Positions 1 through 13,053 are shown, counted from the first letter of the stretch. The stretch: 64,000 bases of DNA from Mauremys mutica (GCF_020497125.1 NC_059080.1:49851563-49915562), one strand, 5' to 3'. Notes: generated by a model from the letters alone, not told the origin. Program-made: numbers and translations.

Positions 1-397
1 GATTCTGATTTTTGCTGCTTATAGTAGGACACAGTTATCTGAAAGGTTTTGAAAGAGCATTTGGTGTCTCTGGTATTCTTAGAAATGGTGTGGTGTTTTT
101 AAAGATATAATAATATTTAGTGCATATTTAAAATTTCTTTAGAAGTTTTTTCACTTGGAATGGAATTTGCCTTGCATTTGCTGAGATCAACAAACTGTAT
201 TCTCTTGTGGTAAAAGGCAATTCAAAGCCACATCCCTGGATATAGAAAGAAAGTTGTATTCTTTTCACTCAGTGTAGCCTAAACCCATTCATCTTCACCT
301 GCACATATAGAATGTTACACAAGTTTCTCAATTCTCTAGTCTCCCAGCTGATGCATGGAGGGGAAACTGAGCTGTTTTTTTTTCTTCTGTGGCTCAC

Positions 398-547
398 CTG
401 TCCTCCAGTAAGGATATCCACATCTCATCCTCGCCCACCTGCTTCTCCAGAGTTTTATCCTGAAACTGCAGCTTCTGTGTCAGTTTCTCCATGGCAGAGT
501 TCAGCTCTTTGAACTGAGTCTCCACATTCTGCAGCCTGTTTTCCACC
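398..547 (-). CDS. SMCO1: SMCO1, one internal coding exon (partial gene)
   Basis: This is an internal exon of a coiled-coil protein gene read on the minus strand. The residues read VENRLQNVETQFKELNS and later a QVGEDEMW stretch, which align with the N-terminal coiled coil of SMCO1 (C3orf43), a roughly 214-residue single-pass membrane protein of unknown biochemical role. On the minus strand the exon is bounded by an acceptor ending CACAG at 548 and a strong donor, GTGAGCC, at 397-391. It is 150 bp long and starts one base into a codon. The rest of the gene should lie left of the window; the first coding exon was not located. The call is supported by synteny, since SMCO1 is the neighbour of WDR53 in human 3q29. 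The family match is from memory, not a search. Confidence 0.8.
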
Positions 548-2719
548 CTGTGGAATATAAGAACCAGAGTCATTATTAGAATCAGCATATCTGAACTTCT
601 GCACTGAAAGAGGGCACCACTTCTGCTGCATTATGACTAACTTCAGATCCAGTTTAAGATTCCTCCATTTTACCTGGAAGTCATTCTGACTCCTTTTGAA
701 GGTGTTTGCCAGTTGAGCTTCAGTTGCTTGATGTAGTGTGGGTACCTTTAGAAGTAGTCATCACATAGTCTTCTTCAAAGACAGTCAAGGTTATCTGAAT
801 TAATGTATCAGACACCCTCATTCTTATCATAAGAGATTAAATATCTACTAATAATGACCTATGAAGCTCAGTCTAATCACATTGAGGGTTTCATTTTAGG
901 ACCCAATTTGATCCTACATAACACTTAAATCAGCCCTGTATAAAACCTACCACAAACATATAATAATAGCTAATACTTCAATAATACTATACTTAAAACC
1001 AGCCTTTTTCTTGCCTCCTTCAGTACTATGGCTGGTGACTTCCTAGTTCCTACTAACTCTCCCTACATAGGTGCTAGAACTAGGGGTGCTACTACACCTC
1101 CTGGCTTAAAATGGTTTCCATCATATTACATGGTTTATAGGGTGGTTCTATGGCTCTCAGCACTCCTGTCTCCCTATTGCAATGTTTTCTTTTTATAGGA
1201 ACTCTTTTTCCCAGCATGCTTTTCTAGAGATGGCTCTTTAAATATGGCAGACCCAAGTAGCTGCAGCACAAAAAAGGCTATTTTGTAATTAGTAGCTGTA
1301 TTGGTCTCTCTTCCAACTTATGTTTTTCCTTCTGATTTCTAAGAAAGTGGTATATTTTCATATTTCCTATGAATAATATAACTAAATGAGGTATCTTGAT
1401 TTTGAAGTTTCTCCATGTGATCTCTATCAGAAAGTTTATATTATGAGGTGCTATTGTGTTGAACTTATGTCAAAACACGTGGAGGCAGGGAGCATGCTTT
1501 ATACTCATTCGCTGCTGTTCTGTAGATGTAAAGGAGTGGAATATGCTGGTCACCATCCATTTTGATAGTGTTTCTCAAGAATAATTTAGGGTAATTTAGC
1601 TTAACTAAGATCCCAATTAAATTGCTCCCCTGACGTGCAACTTTTGGGTTTTTCTAGCATCTTGAAGATGTTGAAACACTTTAGACTGAAAGGTTTTTTT
1701 GCCTAGGTTTCATACAGATAACAAGAGATCCCGCAATGGGCCAAGTATTGATTCATTAGAAGTTCAGTTAACCTTGATTTATTTTTTTTAATGGAATGAA
1801 CTTCAGGCTATCTTGAAAAACTGTCTATGGCAACTAACAGCTATTGAATTGCAAGACTCTGTTCCATAGCAGTGTGGTCCCTGGGTATTCTTACTCCTGT
1901 TTTATTTGTTTTACGATAATGCTGAGGAGCCCAAGTCATGGACCAGGACCCTATTATGCGAGGCACCGTATAAACACAGAATGAAAAGACTGGCCCTGCT
2001 CCAAAGAGTTTGAGATCTGTTGCATTTGGTGAGCTCCCTAGACTAAAAGTATAATTCTTTGCCTTACAAATATTACATTTCCTGGTCTATTTTTTCATCT
2101 TTGTCTGATGTTTTTGAAATGCCAAAATATCCAGTAATTTTCAGGTCATAGGATAATCTGTCTCTTTTCACTTTAAATCGTAGGAACAGTGGATACTCAA
2201 ACCTATTAAGAGCTGATTTCCACCCCCTTTTTTCTGTAATATATAATGAGAATTTTTTTGGCAACTAACTTCAAATAACATTTTGCGTTAACCATGCTTA
2301 CATCTCATTTTACTCCCTTGGGAGTATTCATAAAAGTGTAAACGCTTTCATATAAATGTTTGTCAAAAGGGAATTTTAGGCCAGTAACAAGATTTGTTTA
2401 ATCACAAAGGAAATTTATTTAATGAGAAAATGAAATTCATGTTGGGCAGAAATAGAATTAGCTTACAAAGGTCAGTGTAACTCATGTCAGTAGCGTGGAT
2501 CTTTGTCTCCTTCTAGTGGCTGGTTATCACACTTATTTCTTAATGTAATAGTCAGTACATCAGCTCCATAGTACAGGCCCATGCTATTAGCAGTGAAGGT
2601 TCAAGAGTTCAAACCCTACTTATATGAAGGTATCAGAGAACAGGAACAATACTATGATTTAAGTGACTAATCACACAGCTCACAGATTGGATACTCAAAG
2701 GAATATATGTCAGCAAACA
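548..2719. other. Non-coding stretch between SMCO1 exon and solo LTR
   Basis: AT-rich DNA, presumably intron or upstream flank of SMCO1. No long ORF or clear repeat boundary was seen. A minus-strand open stretch of about 60 codons lies around 590-750 but has no start codon and no recognised domain. Confidence 0.4.
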
Positions 2720-2724
2720 CTTTG

Positions 2725-3440
2725 TGTCACGGAGTCACCGGGTCAATGCTCTGGAACTACTCCATATGAAGCCAGTCAGGACTCTGGGGGAGCCTCCTCT
2801 CTCTGAGCATAATGTCTCCAGGGCAAGAAGCTTACACAGCTTCAACCTTTGTGGGTCTGACCTTGGAGCATTCAGCATCCTCTTCCACACTGTGTGCTTC
2901 CCACAGCGAGTCTGCCCAGGCAGGGCTCCTGGGGAAGCCAGAGGGCCCTGCATCTCAACTCCGCAGTCAGACGTGACTCTCAGCCAGCCAGTAAAACAGA
3001 AGGTTTATTAGTCAACAGGAACACAGTGTAGGAAAGAACTTGTTAGAACAGAAATCTGAGACTTTCAGCCAAGTGCATCTTGGTGGGGAAGGAAACCCAG
3101 AGCCAGGGCTCTGGTCCTCCCCCTGAATCCCAAGCCAGCCGAGACTGACTCGCTTCCAGCTGTCTGGCCCCTGCCCTTCCCATTGCTCCTCCTCTGGCAT
3201 TTGTCTCGCTTCCTGGGCCAAGCGTCACCTGGTCGCATCCCCCTCCTGGGTCTCAGGTTATGAAGGGGCGGCTATAGCATTGGTGCAGGCAGCTGGAGTA
3301 GCCTCCACAAGTCACACCCCCTTATTCCCACCACCTAGACATTGGTGCAATACATAGGGAAACTGAGGTACACACAGCATTCATGCAAAACAGTAAGACT
3401 CACATAGAACATAACAAAGGAAAATCCCCACTTCGTCACA
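2725..3440 (-). mobile_element. Solo LTR of an endogenous retrovirus-like element
   Basis: A 716-bp segment begins TGTCACGG and ends CGTCACA, and is flanked by the exact 5-bp duplication ctttg at 2720-2724 and 3441-3445. On the minus strand a polyadenylation signal AATAAA lies at 3009-3004, consistent with an antisense LTR. No internal retroviral sequence accompanies it, so it is a solo LTR left by recombination. The ORFs inside it are not genes. Confidence 0.85.
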
Positions 3441-3445
3441 CTTTG

Positions 3446-4217
3446 TCAACAATCTACAGCCTGAAACTTATTTAGGTAACATTTGTTGGAATACATGAGC
3501 AAACATATTTGTAAGAGTCAGTTTGTGGACAAGTCAGAGATAAAAGGCTGAGTGAATTATGCATTACAGATTGTAATGGCTCATTGATCGAGCTGGGTGA
3601 ATGAAGATTCATGGTTTCTGTTTTCACAAACTTTCTTCTACATAAATGGTGAAAATGGCCAATAGATTTAATTATTGATGAAAATGGGTCACCACTGATG
3701 CAATAATTTCTCTCTGTTGCCTTTAATATCTAATAATGTTGCTTTAATATTCCTTGGCTTTTCCAGCCATTTTTGTTCTTGGGAGAAACAGCTCCCAGCC
3801 TTTAAGCTACTTATAGATGTTTTAAACCACCTTCAAGCCAAAACTGAAACATTCACAAGTGTCCGCTCTGAAAATGCCAATTCACACTGCAGTGACCACT
3901 TGAAATTATAAAGTGGTTTTACAATATTATGATACATGGAAATGACCATTCATTAATAAGAGCAAACCCCAGGAAAATTTTGCATCTTGAGTCTTTGGGG
4001 AATAGATCAGCTCTCACATTGCCTCAATATTCACTTTGCCAATGAAAATGTATTCCCCACTCATCAAAGGATGATGGTAGGTTATCTGACTTTTTAAATA
4101 GCTCACATTTCTTTGGGTTCCATTTAAAAAATAAGCATTATTACACTTACACAAACTGATGCAATTACAAATGTAGGCAAACATCAGGATGGCATCCACA
4201 TATAGCAAACAGAAGAG
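3446..4217. other. Non-coding stretch
   Basis: AT-rich sequence with no supported gene or repeat; several short ORFs lack any recognisable domain. Confidence 0.3.
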
Positions 4218-4424
4218 AAGTCCATTAGTGGCTTTTAGAATGGGTAAGGAATGGTGTCCCTCGCCTCTGTTTGTCAGAGGGTGGAGATGGATGTCAGGAG
4301 AGAGATCACTTGATCATTACCTGTTAGGTTCACTCCCTCTGGGACACCTGGCATTGGTTACTGTCGGTAAACAGGATACTGGGCTGGGTGGACCCAGTAT
4401 GGCCATTCTTCTGTTCTTAATGTA
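4218..4424 (+). mobile_element. CR1 LINE 3' end fragment
   Basis: This segment matches the 3' UTR of the near-complete CR1 copy at 12840-13053, including the shared phrase agagagatcacttgatcat and an end rich in TTCTT/TTCTG before a final ATG. It is a 5'-truncated insertion of the same family. Confidence 0.85.
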
Positions 4425-6415
4425 GGGCAGGATGGTCCTGTGTTTAAGACACAGGGCTGGCAATCAGGAAAACTTGATTTTGTTACTAACTGTGCCGCTA
4501 AACCTCTGTGATTTTGGGCAAATAAATTAACTTTGTGCCTGTTTTTAATGTAAAATGGGAGTAGTTATATTTCCTAATTTCACTGGGGTCTTATGGGAAT
4601 GTATTAATAATTGCGAGGTACTCAGATTATAGAGTGATGAGTTTCTTTACTTTTTAAAAGTGGTAACCAATGAGGTTACTACTAAATTAATACCACCTCA
4701 TGTCAATCTTGTTCTGTACAAGCACAAAACAAATCCTGATCCGTTACAAGAAAGCTTTTAAAACCTTCCTGCTGCTCTTCCTGTAAATATACAGCACTGC
4801 ACTTAGAACACATCCAGTAAAAACAGAGCTCACATTCTTATGAAGGTTATTGAACACTATATAGAAAAAAGAGGCTTTTTAAAAATACGTTATTTAATGC
4901 TCATGGTTTTTCTTTCCTTGAGTTTAGATCCTTTCCAGAAAAGCAGACACCCTCATTTTTATTACTTTTAGAGCTAAGCTATAAATGTTCATATTCCCGG
5001 TCATCACTGTCACAAACTCATGTATAACACAATGTCCCACACACCACCTCCTTATCCTATTTTCATGACATCAACCATACACTTATGTCTTTCCTTTGCT
5101 TGCTCCTCACTCAAGACCTCAATTCTCCACAGGCTTCTAAACACCTGTCACTTTTACTGTAATGGGTAATGTTATTCACAGAACCATGGAACATCGGAAT
5201 TTCCATACCAGTCAGACCTATAGTCCAGTGTCTTGTCTCCAGTAGTGATTGGTACCATGTTTCAGAAGAAGGGCAAAATTCCCCATAATGAACAGTGGCA
5301 GAATACCCCACTCTAAGGAAATGTTTCTTACCAACCCCATTATCTAGTGGCTGGTTTATGCCCTGAAGCATGAGGGTTCATAGCTCTATATAAATGTAAA
5401 TGAGGTAAATAATTCCTGACCTTGTAAAGAGTTATTCACACAACTCACAGCAGATTCTTACACTTTCTACTGAAAACTTACTTGCTCTTCTCTTTCCACA
5501 TCATTCTGTGTGTCTCTCTCTCTCAGCATGCATATTTCTCTGTATAGAATATATATGTTAAGACACACGGTCCTCAGTCCTGTTCTTAGATATACAGGGG
5601 CATGCCGCCTTTTCGCTAATTTGTTACAGCTGATTTAATAGTACAGTCAGTGATCTTGTGTAGCGGGAAGATTGAAGCACTAGTTACAGCACTAGTTAAA
5701 TCAGAGAAACTGGAGAGCTCATGCTGTATTACCCAATTTTGCCAGTAGTGGCCACTGTGTTCTGTTCCTTTTGTTACCTCTTCCTCCCAACCCAACTCCA
5801 CCTATATGTGTGTGTTCACGCACTTGTGTCCTGACATGTAGACAGTCTTTTCCCCAGAGATCTGACAATCTTCTTTGTTAATTGTCTCTATAGTGTCTAG
5901 CACAGTGGGGCATTGATCTTTGGGGTTCCTTTCCTAGGCACTTCCATAGTATAATGTGCATACAAATATGCAGATGTTGGGATATTAGAAATGTTAATTG
6001 AAATACTGCGTCCTAGCCACAATAATATATTTGTTTTACAGCAGCCACTTTTACTACAATATTTATTTAAGCAGATACCAGCTTTACACATACTCAAGCC
6101 TCCCTTGCTAGATAACATTTGCACAATAATGTCAGACCTGGGATTCCCGTATATATACTTGTTAGTAAAAAGGGACTATATTTTACCCATCTCCAGTAAC
6201 TATAGGAGCATTTTCAAATCTTTTGTTTTCCCTTCCCTTTAATTTTAATATGAACTGTTAACTATTTAAATTAGAAAAATAGTCTGCAAATTAAAGAAAG
6301 TGGTTATATGTGACCAGGCAATTGATGAGAGACACAATATGAAGTAGAGTTTCCTCTGTGAGCTGCCTTCCTTCCTTTTTTGTCTTTTGAATCCACTGGG
6401 TTCTGAGCTCTTTGC
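4425..6415. other. Non-coding stretch
   Basis: AT-rich DNA without a supported gene. Short ORFs up to 86 codons have no recognised domains. Confidence 0.3.
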
Positions 6416-6423
6416 TTCTAATG

Positions 6424-6730
6424 CAGGGGTCGGCAACCTTTCAGAAGTGGTCTTCATTTATTCACTCTAATTTAAGGTTTTGCGTGCCAGTAATACATTT
6501 TAACATTTTTGGAAGGTCTCTTTCTATAAGTCTATAATATAAAACTAAACTAAACTATTGTTGTATGTAAAGTAAATAAGGTTTTAAAAATGTTTAAGAA
6601 GCTTCATTTAAAATTAAATTAAAATGCAGAGCCCCCCGGACCGGTGGCCAGGACCCGGGTGGTGTGAGTGCCACTGAAAATCAGCTCGCGTGCTGCCTTC
6701 AGCACACGTTCCATAGGTTGCCTACCCCTG
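6424..6730. mobile_element. hAT-type non-autonomous DNA transposon
   Basis: The 307-bp element starts CAGGGGTCGGCAACCT and ends GGTTGCCTACCCCTG, near-perfect terminal inverted repeats of the hAT superfamily. The flanks ttctaatg (6416-6423) and ttctaacc (6731-6738) are an 8-bp target duplication with two differences. No coding capacity. Confidence 0.9.
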
Positions 6731-6738
6731 TTCTAACC

Positions 6739-7690
6739 TATCCTGAGCCTGGGCTCACCTAAAAACACTTGTTCAGAACTGGACCTTATCAGAACATTAG
6801 CATATGATTGAATATGGAAACATTAGAATTTCCTGCTGGCCCATAATCAAATTGCAACTTTTAATAAAAGAGATTATTTATGATTGGGGGTCAAGTGGTT
6901 GCATTCAGGCTGATGGCAAAGAACTCGTGCACTCGGGCCACAGGGTTAAATGCCTGCGAACTATACAAAGGCTTGTTCACAAAACAGATGGTTGGTTGTT
7001 TTCAGAGATAAAGGAGAAACAAGGAGACTCCTTGTGATCTGAGACCCATCAGCCTCTAAGTTCATGTTTATACCCCCTCTATTTCCCATAAAGAATTAAG
7101 AAACAAGTACAGGCTCATCTAATATACAGACCTGTCACTCCAGTAGTTGTTAGTTTCTTCCCTTGCCCTATCTTGCTATAGCCCCTTCCCAGCACAATGG
7201 AGCCTTGCCTTGTTCCTCCTTGTAGTACTAACACACATAGTCCTTTGTGACCTGTTTAGTGTCTCGTTCAGGGCGTGCAGAGATATGGCCTCTTTGGTCA
7301 TCCTCATGGGGAACAAGAAGAGAAGAAATGCAATTTTAATAGGCTTGAATCTTCTCTCGTGGTCAGTCAGCAACAGCACGGACAGGAGATCTGACTTCTG
7401 CTAAAGGTCACTTTGCACTGAGGGCTTTTTATAGCCAGTACATCCAAATATAGTTCAGAAACACACAAACATATGTCCATCAACGTTACTTAATGAATTA
7501 TGAATTTGGTGCAGCTCCTCAAACACAAACACCCCACTTATCTTTCTTTGTATATGAATTACTCTTATTTAAAGGTGATCTGAAAAGGGGCTTGTGCCCT
7601 GTTCAGCTTCTTCCTGATGTATTATTTTTATTACTGTAGCATTTATGCATGAGAACTCCACTGTGCTAGCTGGTGTACAAACAGAACAAA
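6739..7690. other. Non-coding stretch
   Basis: No gene or repeat boundaries recognised. Opposed short ORFs at 7147-7404 (plus) and 7176-7379 (minus) have no domain. Confidence 0.3.
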
Positions 7691-7710
7691 AATACCTGGC
7701 TTTTATATAG

Positions 7711-7825
7711 ACAAGGTGGGTGAGGTAATGTCTTTTATTGGACCAGCTTCTGTTGGCAAAGAGACAAGCTTGTCTTTTGCCAATAGAAGTTGATCCAATA
7801 AAAGACATTACCTCACCCACCTTGT
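7711..7825. repeat. Near-perfect inverted repeat, about 57-bp arms, no loop
   Basis: The left arm begins acaaggtgggtgaggtaatg and the right arm is its reverse complement ending cttgt, meeting at an AAGCTT centre near 7767. I count only a few mismatches. The arm resembles part of the dispersed element at 47085-47205 (tctgttggcaaagag against its complement), so this is probably two head-to-head SINE-like fragments. Confidence 0.85.
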
Positions 7826-7876
7826 CTCTCTAATATCCTAGGACCAACATAGCTTCAACACCACTGCAAATTGCTT

Positions 7877-8072
7877 TTATATAGTGCTTTTCATATATAG
7901 CTCTAAGTGCTTTACAAAGGTGGTGTGATCAGCATCAGTTACACATGGGGGAACTGAGGCACAGAACAATGTCCCCAAGGTCACCTAGCAGGCCAGTAGC
8001 AGTGCCAGGAATAGCAGTCAGGTTCCTGGGGTCACAGTCCAGTGCTGTATCCACTAGACCACACTGCCCCAA
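7877..8072 (+). mobile_element. MIR-like CORE-SINE
   Basis: The sequence carries the hallmark MIR core: a gggggaactgaggcacagaa stretch followed by aaggtcacctagcaggcc and a ctgtatccactagaccaca tail region. It is diverged and non-coding. Confidence 0.75.
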
Positions 8073-8079
8073 AGAGCTT

Positions 8080-9280
8080 ACAATCTATGTATCAGACAAG
8101 ACACAACAAATGGGGAAATACGAGACAGTATAGGTCAGCATAATAGGCGGAGTCTCAACACATCAGCAGTCTAACTGCTGTCACGTTTTCTGTAGGCTCC
8201 ATGACAAAAGGGAGTCTGACACAGATTTGGAGGATGAGAGATTTGTGGATGTTTACAGGGAGCTTCTCCCAAGTGTGAGGCATAGCACAGGAGAAAACAC
8301 AAAGGAACTTTTTAGAAAATGAGACAGGTGGACAAGAGAGGCTGACATCATTGGCCAGCTGGGGATGGGTGTATAAAGGCGGCTTGAAATGTATTTACAA
8401 AACAAAGTGTGGCTTTACATCAAAAATGCACATACTATCTAGTTTGGAAAACTGACGACTGGAAATTTGACATCACAGGAATCAAAGGTTTATTACTGCA
8501 CTAGTTTAACGTGAGTTGATTGCCAATCAACTTGTTAGCTAACATATTTGTCCATGCTACTCTGGACACTACAAACATTTAAGTGCTAGCAGACTAGCAT
8601 CACTATATCTGAAGAAAGAGAGAAATGTGATTTTTTTATAATTTTTGATTAATCTCTGGCTCTCCTTTTCATCCTCAAACTGGAGGCTGGGCCCTACCAT
8701 ACCTGTCCCGCCAATGAACTGTAGTGGTGCAGAGAGATAGGAGGAGCCAGCATGGAGCTGGGTGAGTAAAGAGCCAGAAATGAACACAAATTCCTAGCCC
8801 TAACATTGTGCACCATTTCTTGCTCTTTTTCCTTCTCTCCTACCTGACTTTCATTACAATGTCATTTTCTTTCAGTTTTTCTCCCTTTTATTTAGTTATC
8901 TCTTGTCTCTCCTCATACCACTTTCCTACTCCCCACCTTATTTCTTGTTGCCCCTATTCCCATAGCTTCCTGCACTGCTATGAGAGACTTTAACTCTATT
9001 TTTTGAAGTGGTGAGACACTTCCTAATTGTTAAAAAGTTAATTCCAGAAGTGTGTTGACTGTCTTTCTGCTCAGAATATGAGGATCACAAAGATGAGAGC
9101 AGCACAAAGATTCCCACTGCCATAGAGATGATAAAATGCACATCTGACAGTAGGCATTACTTTATTGTCACCATGGAAATGTTTGAGTACTAAACATTCA
9201 AAAGCAGAGGATAAAAAACAAGATAAAGCATATACAATTGTAAGGAATCTTTTAATCTTTACTAATGCATAAGATGTGGC
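8080..9280. other. Non-coding stretch
   Basis: No gene recognised. A T/C-rich plus-strand patch near 8810-8960 gives a low-complexity phenylalanine/serine ORF that is not a credible protein. Confidence 0.3.
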
Positions 9281-9346
9281 CCATAAGATGGGGGAGGGAA
9301 CTCCAGTTTCTCGGGGGAGGGAACTCCAGTTTCTAGGAAAAGGCAG

Positions 9347-9850
9347 GTGTTAGTAATGGGAGATTCGATTATTAGAAATGTAGATAGCTGGGTCTGTGAT
9401 GACCGGGAGAACCGTATGGTGACTTGCCTGCCTGGTGCGAAGGTTGCGGATCTCTCGAGGCATCTAGATAGCCTTATGTGTAGTGCTGGGGAGGAGCCGG
9501 TGGTCGTGGTACATGTAGGTACCAATGACATAGGGAAGGGTAGGAGAGATGTCCTGGAAGCCAAATTTAGGCTGCTAGGGAAGAGACTGAAATCCAGGAC
9601 CTCTATGGTGGCATTTTCAGAAATGCTCCCAGTTCCACGCGCAGGGCCAGGTAGGCAGGCAAAGCTTCAGAGTCTCAATGCGTGGATGAGACGATGGTGT
9701 AGAGAGGAGGGGTTCACGTTCATTAGGAACTGGGGAAACTTCTGGGATGGGAGGAGCCTATACAGGAGAGATGGGCTCCACCTAAACCAAAGTGGAACCA
9801 GACTGCTGGCACTAAACATTAAGAAGGTTGTAGAGCAGTTTTTAAACTAG
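9347..9850 (+). pseudogene. CR1 ORF1 C-terminal esterase domain (truncated)
   Basis: The 167-residue reading frame has an SGNH-hydrolase signature: a GDSIIRN block near residue 5, an HVGTNDIG block near residue 55 and DGLHLN near residue 145. In CR1 elements ORF1 protein carries such an esterase and is thought to assist the ribonucleoprotein. The N-terminal zinc-binding part normally preceding it is absent because the insertion is 5'-truncated, so the Met used here is internal to the original protein. It ends 35 bp before ORF2 starts. Confidence 0.85.
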
Positions 9851-9885
9851 GAGATGGGGGAAAGCTGACTGCTGCAGAGGAGCGT

Positions 9886-12858
9886 GTGGATCGGACACAG
9901 ACTTCTCTTAGGGGAGAGTCTGATGATAGAGTATCTCCAGGTTATAGTCAGGAGCAGAGGAATGAGAAGTATAATGTAAGGGCCGGATTAGATGATAAAC
10001 AGTTACATAAAAAAGAATCTGGCACATCAGAAAAAGGCAGGCTAATAAACAGGGACAAGTTTTTAAAGTGCTTGTACACAAATGCCAGAAGTCTAAATAA
10101 TAAGATGGGTGAACTAGAGTGCCTTGTGATAAAGGAGGATATAGATATAATAGGCATCACAGAAACCTGGTGGACTGAGAGCAATCAATGGGACACAATC
10201 ATTCCGGGGTACAAAATATATCGGAAGGACAGGACAGGCCGTGCAGGGGGAGGAGTGGCACTATATGTTAAAGAAAGTGTAGATTCAAATGAAGTAAAAA
10301 TCTTAAGCGAATCCACAGGTTCCATAGAGTCTCTATGGATAGAAATTTCATGCTCTAGTATAAATATAACAGTAGGGATCTATTATCGACCACCTGACCA
10401 GGACAGTAATAGTGATGATGAAATGCTAAGGGAAATTAGAGAGGCTATCAAAATTAAGAACCCAATAATAGTGGGGGATTTCAATTATCCCCATATTGAC
10501 TGGGAACATTTCACTTCAGGACGAAATGCAGAGATAAAATTTCTCGATACTTTAAATGACTGCTTCATGGAGCAGCTGGTACGGGAACCCACAAGGGGAG
10601 AGGCGACTCTAGATTTAATCCTGAGTGGAGCGCAGGAGCTGGTCCAAGAGGTAACTATAGCAGGACCGCTTGGAAATAGTGACCATAATACAATAGCATT
10701 CAACATCCCTGTGGTGGGAAGAACATCTCAACTGCCCAACACTGTGGCCTTTAATTTCAAAAGGGGGAACTATACAAAAATGAGGGGGTTAGTTAGACAA
10801 AAGTTAAAAGGTACAGTGACTAAAGTGAAATCCCTGCAAGTTGCGTGGGCCCTTTTTAAAGACACCATAATAGAGGCCCAACTTCAATGTATACCCCAAA
10901 TTAAGAGAAACAGTAAAAGAACTAAAAAAGAGCCACCGTGGCTTAACAACCATGTAAAAGAAGCAGTGAGGGATAAAAAGACTTCCTTTAAAAAGTGGAA
11001 GTCAAATCCCAGTGAGGCAAATAGAAAGGAGCACAAACACTGCCAACTTAAGTGCAAGAGTGTAATAAGAAAAGCCAAAGAGGAGTTTGAAGAACGGCTA
11101 GCCAAAAACTCCAAAGGTAATAACAAAATGTTTTTTAAGTACATCAGAAGCAGGAAGCCTGCTAAACAACCAGTGGGGCCCCTTGACGATGAAAATACAA
11201 AAGGAGCGCTTAAAGATGATAAAGTCATTGCGGAGAAACTAAATGGATTCTTTGCTTCAGTCTTCACGGCTGAGGATGTTAGGGAGATTCCCAAACCTGA
11301 GCTGGCTTTTGTAGGTGACAAATCTGAGGAACTGTCTCAGATTGAAGTGTCACTAGAGGAGGTTTTGGAATTAATTGATAAACTCAACATTAACAAGTCA
11401 CCGGGACCAGATGGCATTCACCCAAGAGTTCTGAAAGAACTCAAATGTGAAGTTGCGGAACTATTAACTAAGGTTTGTAACCTGTCCTTTAAATCGGCTT
11501 CGGTACCCAATGACTGGAAGTTAGCTAATGTAACGCCAATATTTAAAAAGGGCTCTAGGGGTGATCCTGGCAATTACAGACCGGTAAGTCTAACGTCGGT
11601 ACCGGGCAAATTAGTTGAAACAATAGTAAAGAATAAAATTGTCAGACACATAGAAAAACATAAACTCTTGAGCAATAGTCAACATGGTTTCTGTAAAGGG
11701 AAATCGTGTCTTACTAATCTATTAGAGTTCTTTGAAGGGGTCAACAAACATGTGGACAGGGGGGATCCGGTGGATATAGTGTACTTAGATTTCCAGAAAG
11801 CCTTTGACAAGGTCCCTCACCAAAGGCTCTTACGTAAATTAAGCTGTCATGGGATAAAAGGAAAGGTCCTTTCATGGATTGAGAACTGGTTAAAGGACAG
11901 GGAACAAAGGGTAGGAATTAATGGTAAATTCTCAGAATGGAGAGGGGTAACTAGTGGTGTTCCCCAAGGGTCAGTCCTGGGACCAATCCTATTCAATTTA
12001 TTCATAAATGATCTGGAGAAAGGGGTAAACAGTGAGGTGGCAAAGTTTGCAGATGATACTAAACTACTCAAGATAGTTAAGACCAAAGCTGATTGTTAAG
12101 AACTTCAAAAAGATCTCACAAAACTAAGTGATTGGGCAACAAAATGGCAAATGAAATTTAATGTGGATAAATGTAAAGTAATGCACATTGGAAAAAATAA
12201 CCCCAACTATACATACATGATGGGGGCTAATTTAGCTACAACGAGTCAGGAAAAAGATCTTGGAGTTATCGTGGATAGTTCTCTGAAGATGTCCACGCAG
12301 TGTGCAGAGGCTGTCAAAAAAGCAAACAGGATGTTAGGAATCATTAAAAAGGGGATAGAGAATAAGACTGAGAATATATTATTGCCCTTATATAAATCCA
12401 TGGTACGCCCACATCTCGAATACTGTGTACAGATGTGGTCTCCTCACCTCAAAAAAGATATTCTAGCACTAGAAAAGGTTCAGAAAAGAGCAACTAAAAT
12501 GATTAGGGTTTTAGAGAGGGTCCCATATGAGGAAAGATTAAAGAGGCTAGGACTCTTCAGTTTGGAAAAGAGGAGACTAAGGGGGGACATGATAGAGGTA
12601 TATAAAATCATGAGTGATGTTGAGAAAGTGGATAAGGAAAAGTTATTTACTTATTCCCATAATACAAGAACTAGGGGTCACCAAATGAAATTAATAGGCA
12701 GCAGGTTTAAAACAAATAAAAGGAAGTTCTTCTTCACGCAGCGCACAGTCAACTTGTGGAACTCCTTACCTGAGGAGGTTGTGAAGGCTAGGACTATAAC
12801 GATGTTTAAAAGGGGACTGGATAAATTCATGGTGGCTAAGTCCATAAATGGCTATTAG
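9886..12858 (+). pseudogene. CR1 ORF2: endonuclease / reverse transcriptase, one stop codon
   Basis: ORF2 encodes an apurinic-type endonuclease and a non-LTR reverse transcriptase that together perform target-primed reverse transcription. The endonuclease shows [24 protein letters not shown] and SDHNTI. The RT shows [29 protein letters not shown] and the catalytic FADD at 12046-12057. One in-frame TAA at 12097-12099, 40 bases after the catalytic site, divides the frame into 737- and 250-codon halves (the second from 12100; its first Met is 12151). Both halves are in the same frame, so there is no indel, just a nonsense change. Full length would be about 990 codons. Confidence 0.93.
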
Positions 12859-13053
12859 CCAGGATGGGTAAGAATGGTGTCCCTAGCCTCTGTTCGTCAG
12901 AGGATGGAGATGGATGGCAGGAGAGAGATCACTTGATCATTGCCTGTTAGGTTCACTCCCTCAGGGGCACCTGGCATTGGCCACTGTCGGTAGATAGATA
13001 CTGGGCTAGATGGACCTTTGGTCTGACCCGGTACGGCCTTTCTTATGTTCTTA

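Larger units (their letters stand above)
9285..13053 (+). mobile_element. CR1 LINE retrotransposon, nearly complete, 5'-truncated
   Basis: The element carries the C-terminal part of ORF1 (9347-9850), a complete ORF2 (9886-12858) with endonuclease and reverse transcriptase, and a 3' UTR ending in the short CR1 tail repeat TTCTTATG twice. The 5' UTR and N-terminal ORF1 are missing. A 22-bp unit, gggggagggaactccagttt plus ct, is duplicated at 9288-9336 close to the 5' end. A 13054 LTR abuts its 3' end. The high coding integrity argues for a relatively young insertion. Confidence 0.93.

Noticed and set aside
590..750. Open minus-strand stretch near the SMCO1 exon as a possible 5' exon
   Set aside because: The translation does not resemble the SMCO1 N-terminus and has no start codon.
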